Shown one piece after another: positions 12,301 to 25,225 of a stretch of 64,000 nt of DNA. Under the pieces are notes generated by a model. That model saw only the letters and a program-made list of their open reading frames with translations. It made no database searches and was not told the DNA's origin. Position numbers and translations under genes: made by a program. Origin of the DNA: Loxodes magnus (taxonomy: Eukaryota > Ciliophora > Karyorelictea > Loxodida > Loxodidae). The stretch spans positions 372,001 through 436,000 of the forward strand of contig CAMPDV010000114.1 of the NCBI GenBank assembly GCA_946699065.1, written 5' to 3'. How positions within the stretch are numbered: position 1 is the stretch's first letter; the number at the start of each line of letters is the position of its first letter.

Positions 12301-14155
12301 TTTTTATTCTATTAACACATAAAATGAGAGTTATACTCTTTTATGCTATACACTCTAATCTTTATCAAGCCATCTTATAGTTATACCAGACCTTAAAATT
12401 TGTTAATACTTAGAATGAGGAGTAACAAATATTTACTGGACACTAAAAATTTTTGTGATGGTGCTTATTCCATCAATCATACCTTAAGTAAAGATTTAAC
12501 GTAAAATAATTCAATTTTAAGGAATTAAGGAGTCAAAAAATGACTTCTAACTCATTTAATATCGCTATAAGTTTAGTATTGAGGATTGTAAGAAGAATTA
12601 TAAAGAAAAATGATGATAATAATTACTTAGAAATTAAAAGAGATAATCCTTAAATTTAGCTTTAATAACTAAGCAGCTAGACCTTTCCATAATAATTAGA
12701 AGAATCAGCAATTAACAAGGGATTATTCATATTCATTGAAGTACTTATTTAAAAAGGAGGCTTTGAAAGCTAATTTATTAATTAAACCAATACATTGAAG
12801 AATAAAGTATCGGTGGGATATGCTTTTATTGGATGCTTTTATGGTACTAAAAGGAAATTATTAAACTATGTAGTAAATAAGCGAAATCTGCTATAGAAAA
12901 TTAGTTTAACTAGAAAAACAACACTAAAACTGATTGTAGTATCATCAAAAGGAAAATAACCTGAAGATAATATATAAAAATTGAAACAGTTTTCAGTTGC
13001 AAATACCTAAATCAAAGTAAAATTATAGAAAAGCTCAAGTACATTATTTAATAATATGATAAATAAAAATGTGAATACTGAATTGTAATCCATTAATTCA
13101 GATATTTTAATACCTTATTTTTATATAACAATTGACATCCAATGGTAAGATTGTAATTAATACAGTTATTTATTGAAGTTACTTTTTAGCAAAAGATCTA
13201 ATATTCTTATTTATCTAGCAAACTTAGAGGTAAAAAGACAGAAAAAGTTGTAAATATATTTAATAAATTTAGCTGAATAAACTGTTTATATAAACAGGTT
13301 TAAATTAGGAACTTACTGATTTGGCCAACTTAAGGTTATTATTTAATAGATGAGTCAATAAATAATAGCTAAGATAGAATAACATTGTTCCTTTAGTCTC
13401 TAAAAGTTAAACTCATATGCAAATGCAAAATTTTTAACTTTGTAACCCTAGATAACTTAGTAAGCAACAAACTTATAGGAGCTAAAAGATTTTTTAGCTT
13501 TAAAGTACTTATTTAATCAAATTTTAATATCCCTTTCTTAACTCTGGGCAAAGAAAGTTAATTTTAATTATTTCTTATAAGAGTAAATTATATCTTGCTT
13601 TGATATTAGATATATTTCTCTTTTTGAAATAGCTTAAAAGTCGAAAGTTTATTTATTTCAGCATCTAAAGAAACGAGGTAAGTAAAAATAGATTACATCT
13701 TCTCAATTATACAAAAGTAATAAATAGGTAAAAGCATCCAAAAATATTGAATAGAGGGAAATAAAATAAAGAAACTTTGTTCTTTAATAATTAGGATAGA
13801 CATTATTTAGCTATATATTAGATATTGAAAATGTTTTAAAAAAGCATTTCTCAGTTAATTGAAGTCTCATTATATATATTTTTATTGTAAAGACTAACCA
13901 AAATTTTATTTAAAAGTATATATTAGAAATTCATTTTAACCTTATTATGAACTCATATATAACCATATATATGCATCAGAAAAGATTAAATGTTTAAATC
14001 AAAAATGAATAACTTATTGAAATTTTACTTATATAAATAAAGTGAAAATTATCTTTTTTTTAAATTAACTAAAGTATGCCTTTTAGAGACTTAACTTAGA
14101 GTTTATCAAAAAGACAATATAATTAAAATTATTTGAGTATTTCATTGTATTTTCA
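12301..14155. other. Spacer with no supported gene
   Basis: About 1.85 kb. A plus-strand frame near 12650-13050 yields a weakly protein-like translation (contains SIGGICFYWMLLWYQ) with several TGA codons, but no start, stop or family can be given. Otherwise AT-rich spacer, probably holding the CNOT2 promoter at its left end. Confidence 0.35.
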
Positions 14156-17100
14156 TCAAGGTTTTAGTATTTTTTTTGTTTTTAGATCAATTGTATTATT
14201 TTAGGATTTTGGGTTTATTTCTTGAGTTGTCTTCTTTTCGATAAAATTAGCTTCAAAAGGACTCTATGATCTATCATGTGGTTGCTAAATTTTCGAAGAA
14301 CTTTTTTGTAATAAATAATCTTTATTTTCTTGTTTTTCCTACTACTGAACTTGTGGTTATTGCTATTGTAAAGCCTAAAAATCCTTCACTTTAGAAAGAG
14401 AAGAGGTACGTCGAAGGACAGATACTTCAAGTCCCATCTGCTTTTTCTAAAAGTCCTTACTCTGTTTGATATATTCTAAGCAAGATTCATCTTCAGGAGA
14501 AGTAAAAAAAGGACATTCTTCAGGTCATAAGTACTTAAGTTTAAATTTTAAATTGGTAGCTTAAAGAAGTCAAGGCATTATATTTTCTATCTTTTTGCTT
14601 AAGTGGAATTAAGAACTATCTTCGTCTATATCCGCAATTGTTTCAGCTCTAAACAAATCTCCTCTTTTTCCATTTAAACCTAAAAAAATGCGAGTCTTCT
14701 TATTGCAAATGTGAGCAATTCTTGCAATTGCCTCAATAAACTCATAGAAATTCATTTATTTGAATCTTTCATATTTTATAGTATCTATTTATGTCATCAT
14801 TGATAGGTTAAAACAAATGGGTATATCGCGAACTGGAAGATTTTGATCTACTAAACTTGCCTGCATAATCAATTTTTCAAACTCATCCAAACTCATAAAT
14901 CTATAGATATATAAGAACTAAGTACCTTTTCTAACCAGGCAAAGCTTATGCTCCTGAGTATTTCCTGTAAAGGGCTTTTAAAATTAGCAAATATCTTCTA
15001 AGAACTATGTCACATTACTAGTTAAGGTAAAACTCATCACGCCAACCTTGCCCTATTTTTTTAAAGCCTTGTAGTTAACTCTATAAAAAGTCAAAAATTC
15101 TAGCTACTGCTCTTGAAGGCTCATAATCTACAATATGAAAACTTACTTCTATATTTATCCAGAGAAATTTTGACTAAGCAGTTAATAAATTAAAACCTAA
15201 CTAACAAGTTCTGAGGGATTAAATTAGGCAAGTAGCTTAGATCTTATTTAATTACGTTTGATTCAATGTACTTCAAATCAACATCTTTCAACTTGTATAC
15301 CTCATCTACTATGTTACCATTAGACATAAAGATTTCAAATTAGTTCTTACCTACACTAAACCCATTTCCTGCTGACAGTACAGAATAAGCATTTTTTAGT
15401 GCTTCGTAGTTCTCAAGCAAAATGTCAAATATCTTTTACTATTAATCTTCAGGCTTTATAAACTTAAGATTCTAGGAATTTCAATCATAAATGAAGCATT
15501 ACTGCAATAGCTCCTTATTATCAAATTTGTAGTTTTTAAAAATAGACTTTTCAATAGCCCATTCTTCTGTTTCTTCTGGAAGTTAATACTCTCGAACGGT
15601 AGATCTTGGCTATACACTTGGAGGATTTTCCATGTTTATTTTTTTTAAGTTTTATCTATTATCTAAGACATTCATTTCAAATATTTCAACTTTAAGGTTT
15701 TGCTGTAGAATTGGAAAATCGAAATACCCTTAAAAATAGGAGTTAATCACTTATCTATCCTCAGCTACCATTGCTAGTCCATCTGTACTAAAGAAGTATT
15801 TGTGAGTACCTGGAGGAATTGCTCTTTTAATTTAAAAATTTCCATCTGAAACACATTCCATTAGCATTGGATAATAATCATCAATACTTAAATGAATAAA
15901 CAGAGGACGCTATTTGAAATTTGGTCCACTTACACCTCCTGTTCAAGTTATTTAAAATTCGCTTCATTCTTCACAAAGTCAGCAATGATCTTCTCAAAAC
16001 TCTGAAATTTTTCGTTATGATTTTCTAGACAATATTCTAGGACTCAAATGGCTAGAGATTGGTCTTGATTTTCCTGCATGAAGATTTCCAGCTGCATCCA
16101 TTACTCCTGCATTTCCTGTAACATGAAGTCCTAGCAAATTATTATTTAGATGTAGTTGCTTAGATATAATTTCAATTTCTGCTTCTGAAATGATATTGTG
16201 AGATATATCCAAATGCACTATTTTTTAGTTCTCCTTTATAAAGTTTCCTATTGCTTTTGCTGTCAAATAGTTAGGATCATTTCCTTCACCCAAATTATTT
16301 CAGCTTACATCTAGTTAAAGCAACGAATCGTTTTGTTCTAATCCTTAAAACAGTTTAATAGCGGGAGTTCCTCTAATTCTATTTCAATGTAGGTCTAATT
16401 TAGTGAGAGTGTTATTATACATTAAGTATTATCCAAGTTAAGTTGCTGATTTATAAATTTCATTCTTCGCTAAGCTTAGTTCGCTCAAAGTATTGTTTTT
16501 TTACATAGATTCAATAAGAAGGTATGCTAATCTGTCTGTCATTTGGACTTCTTCTAGAATTAAAATTTGTAACTGGCAAGTTGGCTCGATTAGAATAGAG
16601 TTTAGTATATTGATGCTTTTCAAGCCTATTTAATTTCCTGTAATGTCAACCTAACTAACATCTTTTAATCTTTTCAATAAAGAGGCTGTTCCCTTATCAC
16701 TTAGTCTATTGTTTTAGGCAAACAAATTGTTTACTTAATCTATTCTTTTCAAACCTTTTGATAGTGCCTTAGCGTAATCATCTCCTATTTTATAGTTGGC
16801 AATATTAATATCAATAGGATTTCCAGCTCTTTTAGCAATTCCTATTGGTTAAGGAGTAAGTCTGAGTTCCTGGCATTTTTACAAATAGGCGATATGAGCA
16901 GAATGATCATATAGGTTAAACTTATTTCTTTCTACAAGCTTCTAAAGTTCACGGTAGGAATCATAATACTATTACATTGACTATACTCCACAAAAAGAAA
17001 TATCCTCGTATTCACTTCCTCTGTATTTAGCTGTATAAGTTTAGCTGTCGCTTTCTAATAATTTAATTCTTGAGCTCTATTGAAACTTTTAAAGTCTGTT

Positions 17101-17524
17101 AAATTTTCTTGGAGTTTTATTTAAAGGTCGATCAGTAGTAGGTGCGGAAGGATAATATCGATAAGGAGAAGCTTCTGTAGTTGTATCTTCCTTCGTATAT
17201 CTTGTAAACTAACTCGTTTTTCATTATGTGATAAAGTGTTTGATCGGTCTATATTTAAAAGGAATGAATTTTTTTTAATCCTAATGCATTTTACTACTAT
17301 TATAATTAAAAAAAATAAGAGCAATGCAGTTACAAGCCTGTCTAAATTACTTTAATCCAGCTCATACAATAAGCCCTTGGTTAAAATTTCCTGTACTCAT
17401 ACTTAAAGGATATGCGTATGTGAGTTCATTTAAATATATATCTCTATCTAATAAGCTTTGGCTTGATTCTTAAAATGTACTTAAGTTTAACTTACCAGTC
17501 CTTAGTTAATTTTGTTACACTCAT
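14156..17524 (-). CDS. Large LRR protein with EF-hand-like C-terminal region
   Basis: ATG at 17524; 1102 residues after removal of introns 17480-17495 (16 nt), 15128-15146 (19 nt) and 14901-14925 (25 nt), each of which restores frame. The order is an N-terminal region; ribonuclease-inhibitor type leucine-rich repeats, about residues 215-470 (LSELSLAKNEIY, LTKLDLHWNRI, LLQLDVSWNNLG, IVHLDISHNII); a DHCWLCEEWSEF motif near 508; a beta-rich segment (IKRAIPPGTHKYFFSTDG) resembling a glycogen-binding-like fold; and an EF-hand-like module from about residue 863 (FMSLDEFEKLIMQASLV, FNLSMMTQI, MNFYEFIEAIARIA). The same module order recurs in ciliate and algal LRR proteins as I remember them. The LRR Trps are TGA (16384-16386, 16300-16302). 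It ends TGATGA (14153-14158). The cellular role is unknown; flagellar or cytoskeletal scaffold is a guess. Confidence 0.85.
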
Positions 17525-19099
17525 ATATTTAAAGGAGATTCAAAGAAGTATAAATATCTTTCCTATTAAATGGTATAAACTTACGTTGTATTTATGCTCT
17601 TCATATTTAATCAGATAATTCTTAGTCTATTAATTTTATTCCTTATGTATAATCCACTTCATCCAAATATACTAATGCTTATGTTACTATTATCAAGTCG
17701 TAAAATGTTATTTGAACGTCTATTTCATCCTCCGAAACATAAATTAAAATATCTAAAATATTTGTATTTTGAGCAAAATAGATTATAGTAATGATTGTTA
17801 GGATTTATAAGAAGAGGTCTATTTGAATAACTTCATTTACATGTTTATGGTATTTATTATTTTACTTTAATGAAGTTCTTTAACTATTTTTATCCTTCTT
17901 AGTCGTAAACTCCTTTTGTGAATTAAAGTTAATTACTAACAGAAGAGTTTATTGATTTAGATTAACTCTAGATACTAAAATACCTTCTAGTATTGTAATA
18001 GCCTTCATAACAATAATTCATTTTAATAAAAATGTTATTGCATGAAGCATCTGATTTAAATCAGATGCTTCATTTATTTAAATTTTAAGAGATCATACCT
18101 CTTTTGTCCCTTCACTTCTTCCCTCCTTCTACTCTTGACCTTTTATTGCAATTTTATTTATTTTTTTACTCTTCTAACTATCTTTATAAGTTATTTCCAT
18201 GAATTTACTTGTGAAAAATTATGATTTGAAGGGTTATTTCTGATCATTATTTAGAATTAAATTGCTAACTCAAGAAATTGGGTCTTAATTATTAATATTT
18301 TCCAAGTTCTTGGCAAGAAATTTATCTGAAAGTTATCTATTTAATCAAAAAAAGAAGACATTTTTGAATGTACCTTTTCCTTCGAATATACAGAGAGGAT
18401 AATGTCACAAATACAAATCATAATGGAAACTATAATAACGAGTTTGAACATAATGCTGAGATGATTTCTTTCTATATTGGTGCTAAGTTAGTTATTTATT
18501 CTGTATATTTATAAAATATTTAAAGCTTTTCTTAGAGTATATGTGTATTAGGCATGTTTGCATAGCCCAAAGTAGTTTGATATGTATAGTAACATGTTGT
18601 GGGGTACTAAACTACTCTAATTATAATGGAAATTTAACAAATAAGATTGAATTAACTATAAAATATTCTTAATCACCTAAAAGTATGCATAGTCTACATT
18701 AGCAACCTACTTCAACTCATAATTTATTCATAAATATTTAAATAGCATTGATATATCCATCATCTGCTCCCATTTAATGAATCATATATAACCATTGTCA
18801 GCATCAGTACCTATCTAGGATATAATTTGGGAAACTCCAATAAATCCATCTTGGTATAAAAATAGAGAACAGATATTAGAAAAGAAAGGTAAATATAAAT
18901 AAAGAGAACTTTAATCTATAAGCATTGAAGATAAAGTAGCACATTATTTATTATACAATTAAACCTTATAAAATGATTTAAATAATTAAAAACACATAAA
19001 CTATCTTTAAATTTTTACACTTGAAAGAGCTATCATTTAAATAATATATATAGAGAAATGAGGTTCTTATTTAATAATAGAGATTACTGTGTATAAAGT
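17525..19099. other. Divergent intergenic region
   Basis: About 1.6 kb between the divergently transcribed LRR gene and the tail-anchored gene, so both promoters should lie here. It contains the perfect palindrome at 18042-18073. A 64-codon standard-code frame at 17594-17788 has hydrophobic, spacer-like composition and no ciliate-code extension worth calling. Confidence 0.4.
18042..18073. repeat. Perfect 32-bp palindrome
   Basis: The half-site atgaagcatctgattt is followed immediately by its exact reverse complement, with no spacer and no mismatch. It would extrude as a 16-bp hairpin in single-stranded DNA or RNA. It lies between two divergently transcribed genes, about 520 bp upstream of the LRR start and 1030 bp upstream of the tail-anchored gene. 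No flanking target-site duplication or longer terminal repeat is visible. It could be a protein-binding dyad, a replication or cleavage structure, or a minimal foldback element. Confidence 0.9.
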
Positions 19100-19902
19100 A
19101 TGGAATTCAAAGAAATTATTTTGGATTAAGAACAAGATTTGGCGTAAAATCTGTTTATCATCAATTCGCAGTCTCAACTAGAGGAGGAAATTAATACTTC
19201 AGATTAGTCTATTATAAATCAATTTATGGGTGAAAGGAACAGTTAGAAGTCTAAAACCTATGTTTAGAATGTTAGTAAAGCGTAGTAAGTAAAGATGAGA
19301 TAATAGATATAAGCTAATTCATGATGTGACAAGAAACAGAACGATATCCTAAAAAAATATGGTGTAAATTTCCAAAGCAAAAAGCAGGAGCACTAGAAAC
19401 AACAGTTTTTAAATCAACTAGGAAAAAAGAAAGATGGTAGCTCTATTTTTAATAAAGAACAACAAATTAATGCGAAAATTGAGAACTAGAAAATTATATA
19501 CAGACTCAAGCTTATTTAACTTAATTAGAATCAGTAAGAAATAAGATAAAACAAGAGAAAAATTAAAAAGATTCTATTGAACAAATAGCACATAGAAAAT
19601 ATAACCAAGCAAGAGATATCTCGTTTGAAATAAATTTTTGTCTCACTAAAGTAGAAAGAAAAATCAGTTCAAGAAGAAATCCATAACCTAATTTCCTCTT
19701 TTAAGTAAATTTAACAAGATATATACGACAGCTAGGAAAAGATTGAATCAAGTTACAATTAAAGATCCAGGTAATTTTTTAAATCTGTAGCTTTTAGAAG
19801 AATAAAAAGAGTTATTTTTGAAGAAGAAACTTTAAAATTATCATATACATTTTAATCCTGTTTGCAAGCAGTTTTGTGCTATCTCTTTGTCATTTTATGT
19901 GA
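19100..19902 (+). CDS. Tail-anchored coiled-coil protein, SNARE-like
   Basis: ATG at 19100 (MEFKEIILDQEQDLAQ) to TGA at 19900-19902, 260 residues after a 20-nt intron (19771-19790) that restores frame. Residues 1-90 are polar. About 95-220 is a long amphipathic helix rich in Gln, Lys and Ile (KQEISRLKQIFVSLKQKEKS, SFKQIQQDIYDSQEKIESS), with heptad spacing like a SNARE motif. A short basic stretch (KNKKSYFWRRNFK) leads into one hydrophobic segment (IIIYILILFASSFVLSL) and a few terminal residues. This is the topology of a tail-anchored SNARE of the ER/Golgi (Sec20, Use1, Bos1 or Vti1 type). I cannot assign a subfamily or see the zero-layer residue with certainty. In-frame TGA at 19322 and 19819 are read as Trp. 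Confidence 0.7.
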
Positions 19903-20644
19903 AGACTTAATATATGTAAAGCTAAATTTTTAATATAATTTCATTAATTTTAACTAATTTCAAAACTCTCATCTAATATAAATCAAACTTAAAGCTTTTT
20001 CCTATTGAGCTAAGAATTAAGAAACAGCATAGTTCCTCTAATTAACAAAAATTTTTAGAAGTTGTCTAATCCAATCCTGGTAATATATACTTGAAGGATA
20101 AAAGAGAATAAAAAAGAGATAAATAAGGAATAAAAATAAAGAATGCAAGATTTTTAAAATAATCTCAGAACTTAACTGTAAATAGTCAAAAAGAGTGGCT
20201 ATACATTAATATTTAAAGCCATAAAAAAAAGACAATCATATCATAGCCTTAGATTTTACCTGCAAAGGTATAAATTTATCAGGTATAAAAGTTGAGATAA
20301 ATATGGCTCTTTAATCTCTATATTATTACTCTTAGTTAAATATTTTAAAAATCATAAAATAAGTGCTGGTAGAATAAATTTTTAACCTTTTATCAAAGTT
20401 ATAAATAGAGTAATTGGATTTAATTAATTATTGCTTTAATATTAGTAAATCTGCCATTTGGATAACTTTACATGAAGTGCTATTAGAGTTTTCTAAATTT
20501 AGTTATTATATTCTTTTTCCTTTAATTTTAGTTGATTTTTATATTCTCCTTAGTATTAAACTTTAAAGAAGCTATTTATGCCCTTTCTTTGAGCAAAAGT
20601 TTCTGACTTTATTATATTTACTTTAGGGTTTCTTTTTAGAAATG
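19903..20644. other. Convergent spacer
   Basis: About 740 bp between the 3' ends of a plus-strand and a minus-strand gene. AT-rich; no feature recognised. Confidence 0.45.
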
Positions 20645-21565
20645 TCATCTAATCAAAACTTTTGAGTGCAATCTTAGATTTTAACTTAATTTTTTTGCTT
20701 TCATTGAATTAAAATTTTTCAGTAAACTAAATTACTTTTGAATTAAATAAATATCAAGATCATCAAAAATTGAAAGCAATAAAAATACCCAAAATGAGAT
20801 AAATAGATAGATGGATAAATTATGAGATATAAAGTAGATAAAACTTATAACCAAAAAAGCATTCAAGATGATAACTTCCCATAAATTACAGCGGTTGTAA
20901 TCAAATAGTGTTATCTTGAATGAGATTATGATGAAAGCAAGAATCAAGAAGCAAGCAATTAAATAATAATTAACTAACTTACTAAGATAATTTTTTGATA
21001 TTCTATTTGCTTCTCTAACTTCACTTGTACCATTTATCAAAAAAGAAAGTTAAAGTTTTTTAAGCTTATTATCATAGAAGTTTTGAATACAGGTATTTGA
21101 TGAAAGCAAATAATAGCTCTACCATACTACAGAAGGTTAAATTTATAATTCCAATAAATTTTAATAAGTCTATAAACAAAAATTAGCTTCATTTATTATA
21201 AGCTCGATCTTCTTTATTGCTTTAATTTTATAACTATTTCTCTTTACTGCTGTAAATAGACTAATAGTCCAATTTTATAAAGTAAAAAACTAGGAGCAAA
21301 AACTGGGAAATTGAAAAATCCATTATAATCTAAGTCTGATATGGAGGGTAATGCTAATATCTAAAAATACCTTTAAGCTAACTAATCTTTAAATAAGATA
21401 CCTTCTTATATGAAATATAACTAAAATTTACAGTAAAGGAAATATTCTTTAAAAGCTTAAAAGAATACCTAACCCTTCACTATAGAGCTATATCATTTTT
21501 TAAAATAAGGAAAATATAATTATTATCATAATTGTAAAGTAGAGGTTATGAATTTAATCCTTCAT
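20645..21565 (-). CDS. Multipass membrane protein, unknown family
   Basis: ATG at 21565 (MKDQIHNLYFTIMIII) to TGA at 20645-20647, 306 residues with no intron. The frame holds no internal TGA but five TGG codons, the reverse of what spacer gives, which supports coding. There are hydrophobic stretches near the N-terminus, and at least three strong membrane segments in the last third (YYLIACFLILAFIIISFKI, VIILNAFLVISFIYFIS, IYLFISFWVFLLLSIF). Between them lies a polar, helical part (INGTSEVREANRISKNYLSK). It ends with a basic tail (MKAKKLSQNLRLHSKVLIR). I recognise no family; a transporter accessory or ER membrane protein are possibilities only. Further coding sequence may lie upstream on the same strand. 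Confidence 0.6.
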
Positions 21566-24304
21566 AACAAGAACTGGATCAGATACAAATAAAATTTTAT
21601 TATCAAAAATTTTAATTTAATAAATGTTTAAATAAAGTAAATTATTCTAACTCTAATAATTAGCAATTTACACTCTTAAAATAATTTCTTGCTATCATTT
21701 GTTGCGTCTTATGACAGTCTCTTTATTCCTGCTAAGACATTATTTTATTCCATTTAATTTAAACTGAAAACTAACTTACTGTCATTATTAATCCTAATCT
21801 TCAAAATATCTATTTATCTATTAAATTAAAAGTAACTTAAAAGAAAGCTAACACATTTGATTGCATTTCCTTTCATTTTTTTAAATCTAAATTCACCATT
21901 AAAAACTAGAACTCATGAGTTCAATTTACTTCTTTAGCTAAACTAACAAAGTTCCTTAAAAGAGTTCCAAATTTTATTCTTACCATATAATTCAAATTAT
22001 TTTTCTGCTTTTCTACCAAGAAAAATCTTCAAAATGTATATATTTTTATTCAATTAACCCTTTTATTTTATTTTTAGCAACATATTTCTAAGCTGATTTT
22101 TGAGTTTCCAAAAAAGGCTATAATTTAATATGCTTTACTATGCTAACTAACAAATCCTTTATTCTATTTCTCTAAATTTTCATAATTATAATATAATGGA
22201 TCATCTCCTTATTTTTTATCATCAGATTCAAATTCAAAATCAATATCATTAGAAACAAATTTTTTTAACTATTTAACTTAATTATCCTTATTATAAACCA
22301 ATCCAACTTTTCACAACAAACTGAATATATATTGGGGCTAAAGCTTTTAGAATGATCAGGTAAAATAGTCCTAAAGAATGAAGGATATTTACAATATTTC
22401 AATTTATAAGAAAATAGCTGTATAAATTTGAAAGGAGCATCAATAGAATATCTTTTTGCTTTTTTATTATAGAAGTTTTACTTCAATATCATTTAAAATT
22501 TTATTGTTTCTATACCATTATAAATCAAGATTTATGCTATTAGTTTTAAAACTTCTACCTTTGTATCTTCATAAGTATCATAGATTCTACCTTTAATTAA
22601 CACCAAATATATTATCTATTTTTTATAGATAGTTACTTAGAAAAGTTTTATATATTAGCAACTTATGAAAACTTTCTATTAATAATAACTTTATTTTATT
22701 AAATTTGGCATCTTATTAATCTTAAAAATACAGCATTAGTGATATTCTGTTTTGGGTGTTTCATCTTTTTCATATTTATCTGCTATCTAGAGTTAGGAAT
22801 AGTTCAGATATTATGAGTTTCTAAGTATGTTACCTTATATACTTCTTGATATTACTCATATATGAGAAATTTATTCCATACAGCATAAATTTAAACGATA
22901 TAATAGGCTTCTTTATATTATTTCCTTTCTCAATCCATCAAATTATTATTGCTTAGATAATTCAATCAAATGTTATATTTTGCTTTCCTTTAAAATTCGA
23001 ATTTCAATCTATTTTTCTATACTGCTAAATAGCATTTTAAATCGGAATTCTGACAAGTCAACCTGCTTTAAACTTATCAATCTTCTACATTTATTAAATT
23101 AGCAGCAACTACTAAATTAGCACTAGAAAGTAAATTACTGTCTCTAAAGCAATCTGCTATCCAAATAAACCTAGACTGAAGTGCTTCTGTATTCTTAATT
23201 TTGATTGAAAAGTAACCAAAAATGAGTCAATTTTAAATGTAAATATTCCTTTACTTTATCTAATTATTTCAGTTTATATGATAGTTTATAGGTTTTATAA
23301 ACGTATACCAATGTTATATAAACCGTGCTTCTTACAAATTTCTATAAAAGCTAGTGATTAATCACTATATCTTGCTTGTTGAAATATTGATAAATTTCAA
23401 TCCTCTTCATTCTTGTCCTCATTAAATCTTCTTTCAGCTACTATTAAAGCAAATTTCTTTTAAGTGATTCGAGTTTAATTAATATAAATTAATTCCAAGA
23501 TAGAAGCTTCAAATCAAACTAATTTATGAACATTAGTAAGCCTAATGCTATTTCTATTTCCAAGATAGTTCAATATTTTCAGATCAACTAAATAGATTAG
23601 AAAAGTTAGATATATGAGCTTATCTTTCTAAACAGAATAGAAAATTTCAAAAGCATTAAGATCATTCTAAAATAATTTAAATCCAAGTAGAAATTCCTAT
23701 CTCAGTTGATAGAAAATGACAGGGGAATCGTAAAAATGAATTCTTTAAGCTATAATTACTAAAAACCATTCGAAGCGAAAATCTACAGTAATGTCAATAA
23801 AATGGAGCTAATATTAACACCAAGCCCGAACTTCAAAAACTTTAATTAAATATGAGCAAAGGAGTTTATATAAGCATTTAATATTGACTCTTAGCTATTC
23901 TTACTTTCTTTCAAATATATGAGTTTCTAACTTATAATCTTAACTAAATAGTTTATAAAAGGAGTTTTGAACAAAAAATGATAAATGAAGCTACCATTAG
24001 ATTTTCAAGAGATTTAAGTAACTTACTTGCGTTGCTTATATATTCATACTATATTGCTCTGAAAAATAAAAATCATTAAGCTATTAAAAAAAGAAGAATC
24101 TGCGCACTTTTAAATAAGTATTAATGAAAATAAAGTTAGATTAACCATTAAGATCTTTTCACAAATGTTTAAGTCTTAATTTAAAGCTTCTAAGTATATA
24201 AAAAAAGCATTCTTAATGAGTTTTCAATAATTCTCTTTAGCTATGAAGAATTTATCTCTAGGTTAGTAGATATAAAAATTAAAGATAGTATATTTTATTA
24301 TCTT
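21566..24304 (-). other. Probable further minus-strand coding sequence, unresolved
   Basis: Between about 23150 and 23950 a minus frame reads like protein: a hydrophobic N-terminal part (ITVDFRFEWFLVIIAQRIHF), then GNRNSIRLTNVHKLVWFEAS and a charged end KKFALIVAERRFNEDKNEED, followed directly by TGA (23397-23399). If that TGA is a stop, a protein of about 190 residues or more ends here; if it is Trp, the frame goes on. No ATG is visible in frame, so a 5' intron or a decayed gene must be assumed. I noted and did not accept a loose likeness to PEX11. The stretch 21566-23150 contains another possible frame without landmarks. Confidence 0.3.
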
Positions 24305-25225
24305 TCAAAATTTATAAATTTAAATACTAAAGCTTAACTTCAGTATATTCATTATACTTGGTATATTTACTATACTTTTACTTTATTAAGATTGTAGAAT
24401 ATAAGAGTTTATTAAAAGAACTTTATGATATTAAACTAAAACTAATATCTCAATTAAAATATTTTAATTTAAATAAGTAACCTAATTTAACTAACAAACC
24501 TTATAATAAAGCTGAAGATCTTGACTTAAGGAGTATGCACTTATTATTAAATAATTACCTCTCTAGTCAATAATTGCTCAGATAGTGATAAAACATTATT
24601 TAAAAGCAAAGTATACTCTTTTAATGCTATAGACATAGTAATACTTAGAGCTAATCAAATATTTTTTATATTATATTAGCATCATCACTTGCTATTATTT
24701 AAATGACATTATCATGAAATGACTATATTGTTAACTTTCAAAAGATTTTTGAATCCATGCTTACTTATACTCTTCATTCTGAATTGTCTATCTTACCTCT
24801 TTATCAATAGAAATTAAATAAAAAATGTAATATAAATTCTTATATTTAATTCTGTTTTACTACAATTTATTAATCATATTATCTATCTTGTATTTAATGA
24901 GGTTATTCGTTATATAGAAGTATTATAATTTTAATTCCAAGCTTTAGTCTATTAAATTTAGCTCATTTAATAAATTATAACCATCCTACTAGAAAAAACC
25001 TTTATACCTATTATAGACTTCTATTTCCCCATTAACATATTTATGAGAACTTATATGCTATTTTTGTATAATAGGCCTATCTTTATAGACTAAATTACCT
25101 AATATTGAAAGAAATTATCTTCATACCTTTTTATAATAAGTTGGTTATAAACTGTCAATGATGTATTTTTCTAAGCTTAAGCAATTAAATACTTATATAT
25201 TGATATTGCTATGTTCTTATAGCAT
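24305..25225 (-). other. Possible gene, weak support
   Basis: A minus frame from an ATG at 25223-25225 (MLQEHSNINIQVFNCLSLE) to a TGA at 24305-24307 gives 306 codons, with two internal TGA and one TGG. Composition is Tyr/Ile/Lys/Gln-rich (contains RPIIQKQHISSHKYVNGEIE, then NEEYKQAWIQKS), only marginally better than translated spacer. No family is recognised. It could be a divergent or decayed gene. Confidence 0.3.

Noticed and set aside
23397-23960. Loose likeness of a minus-strand frame to PEX11
   Set aside because: Only a short hydrophobic stretch resembles it; no start codon, wrong module order and no diagnostic motif.
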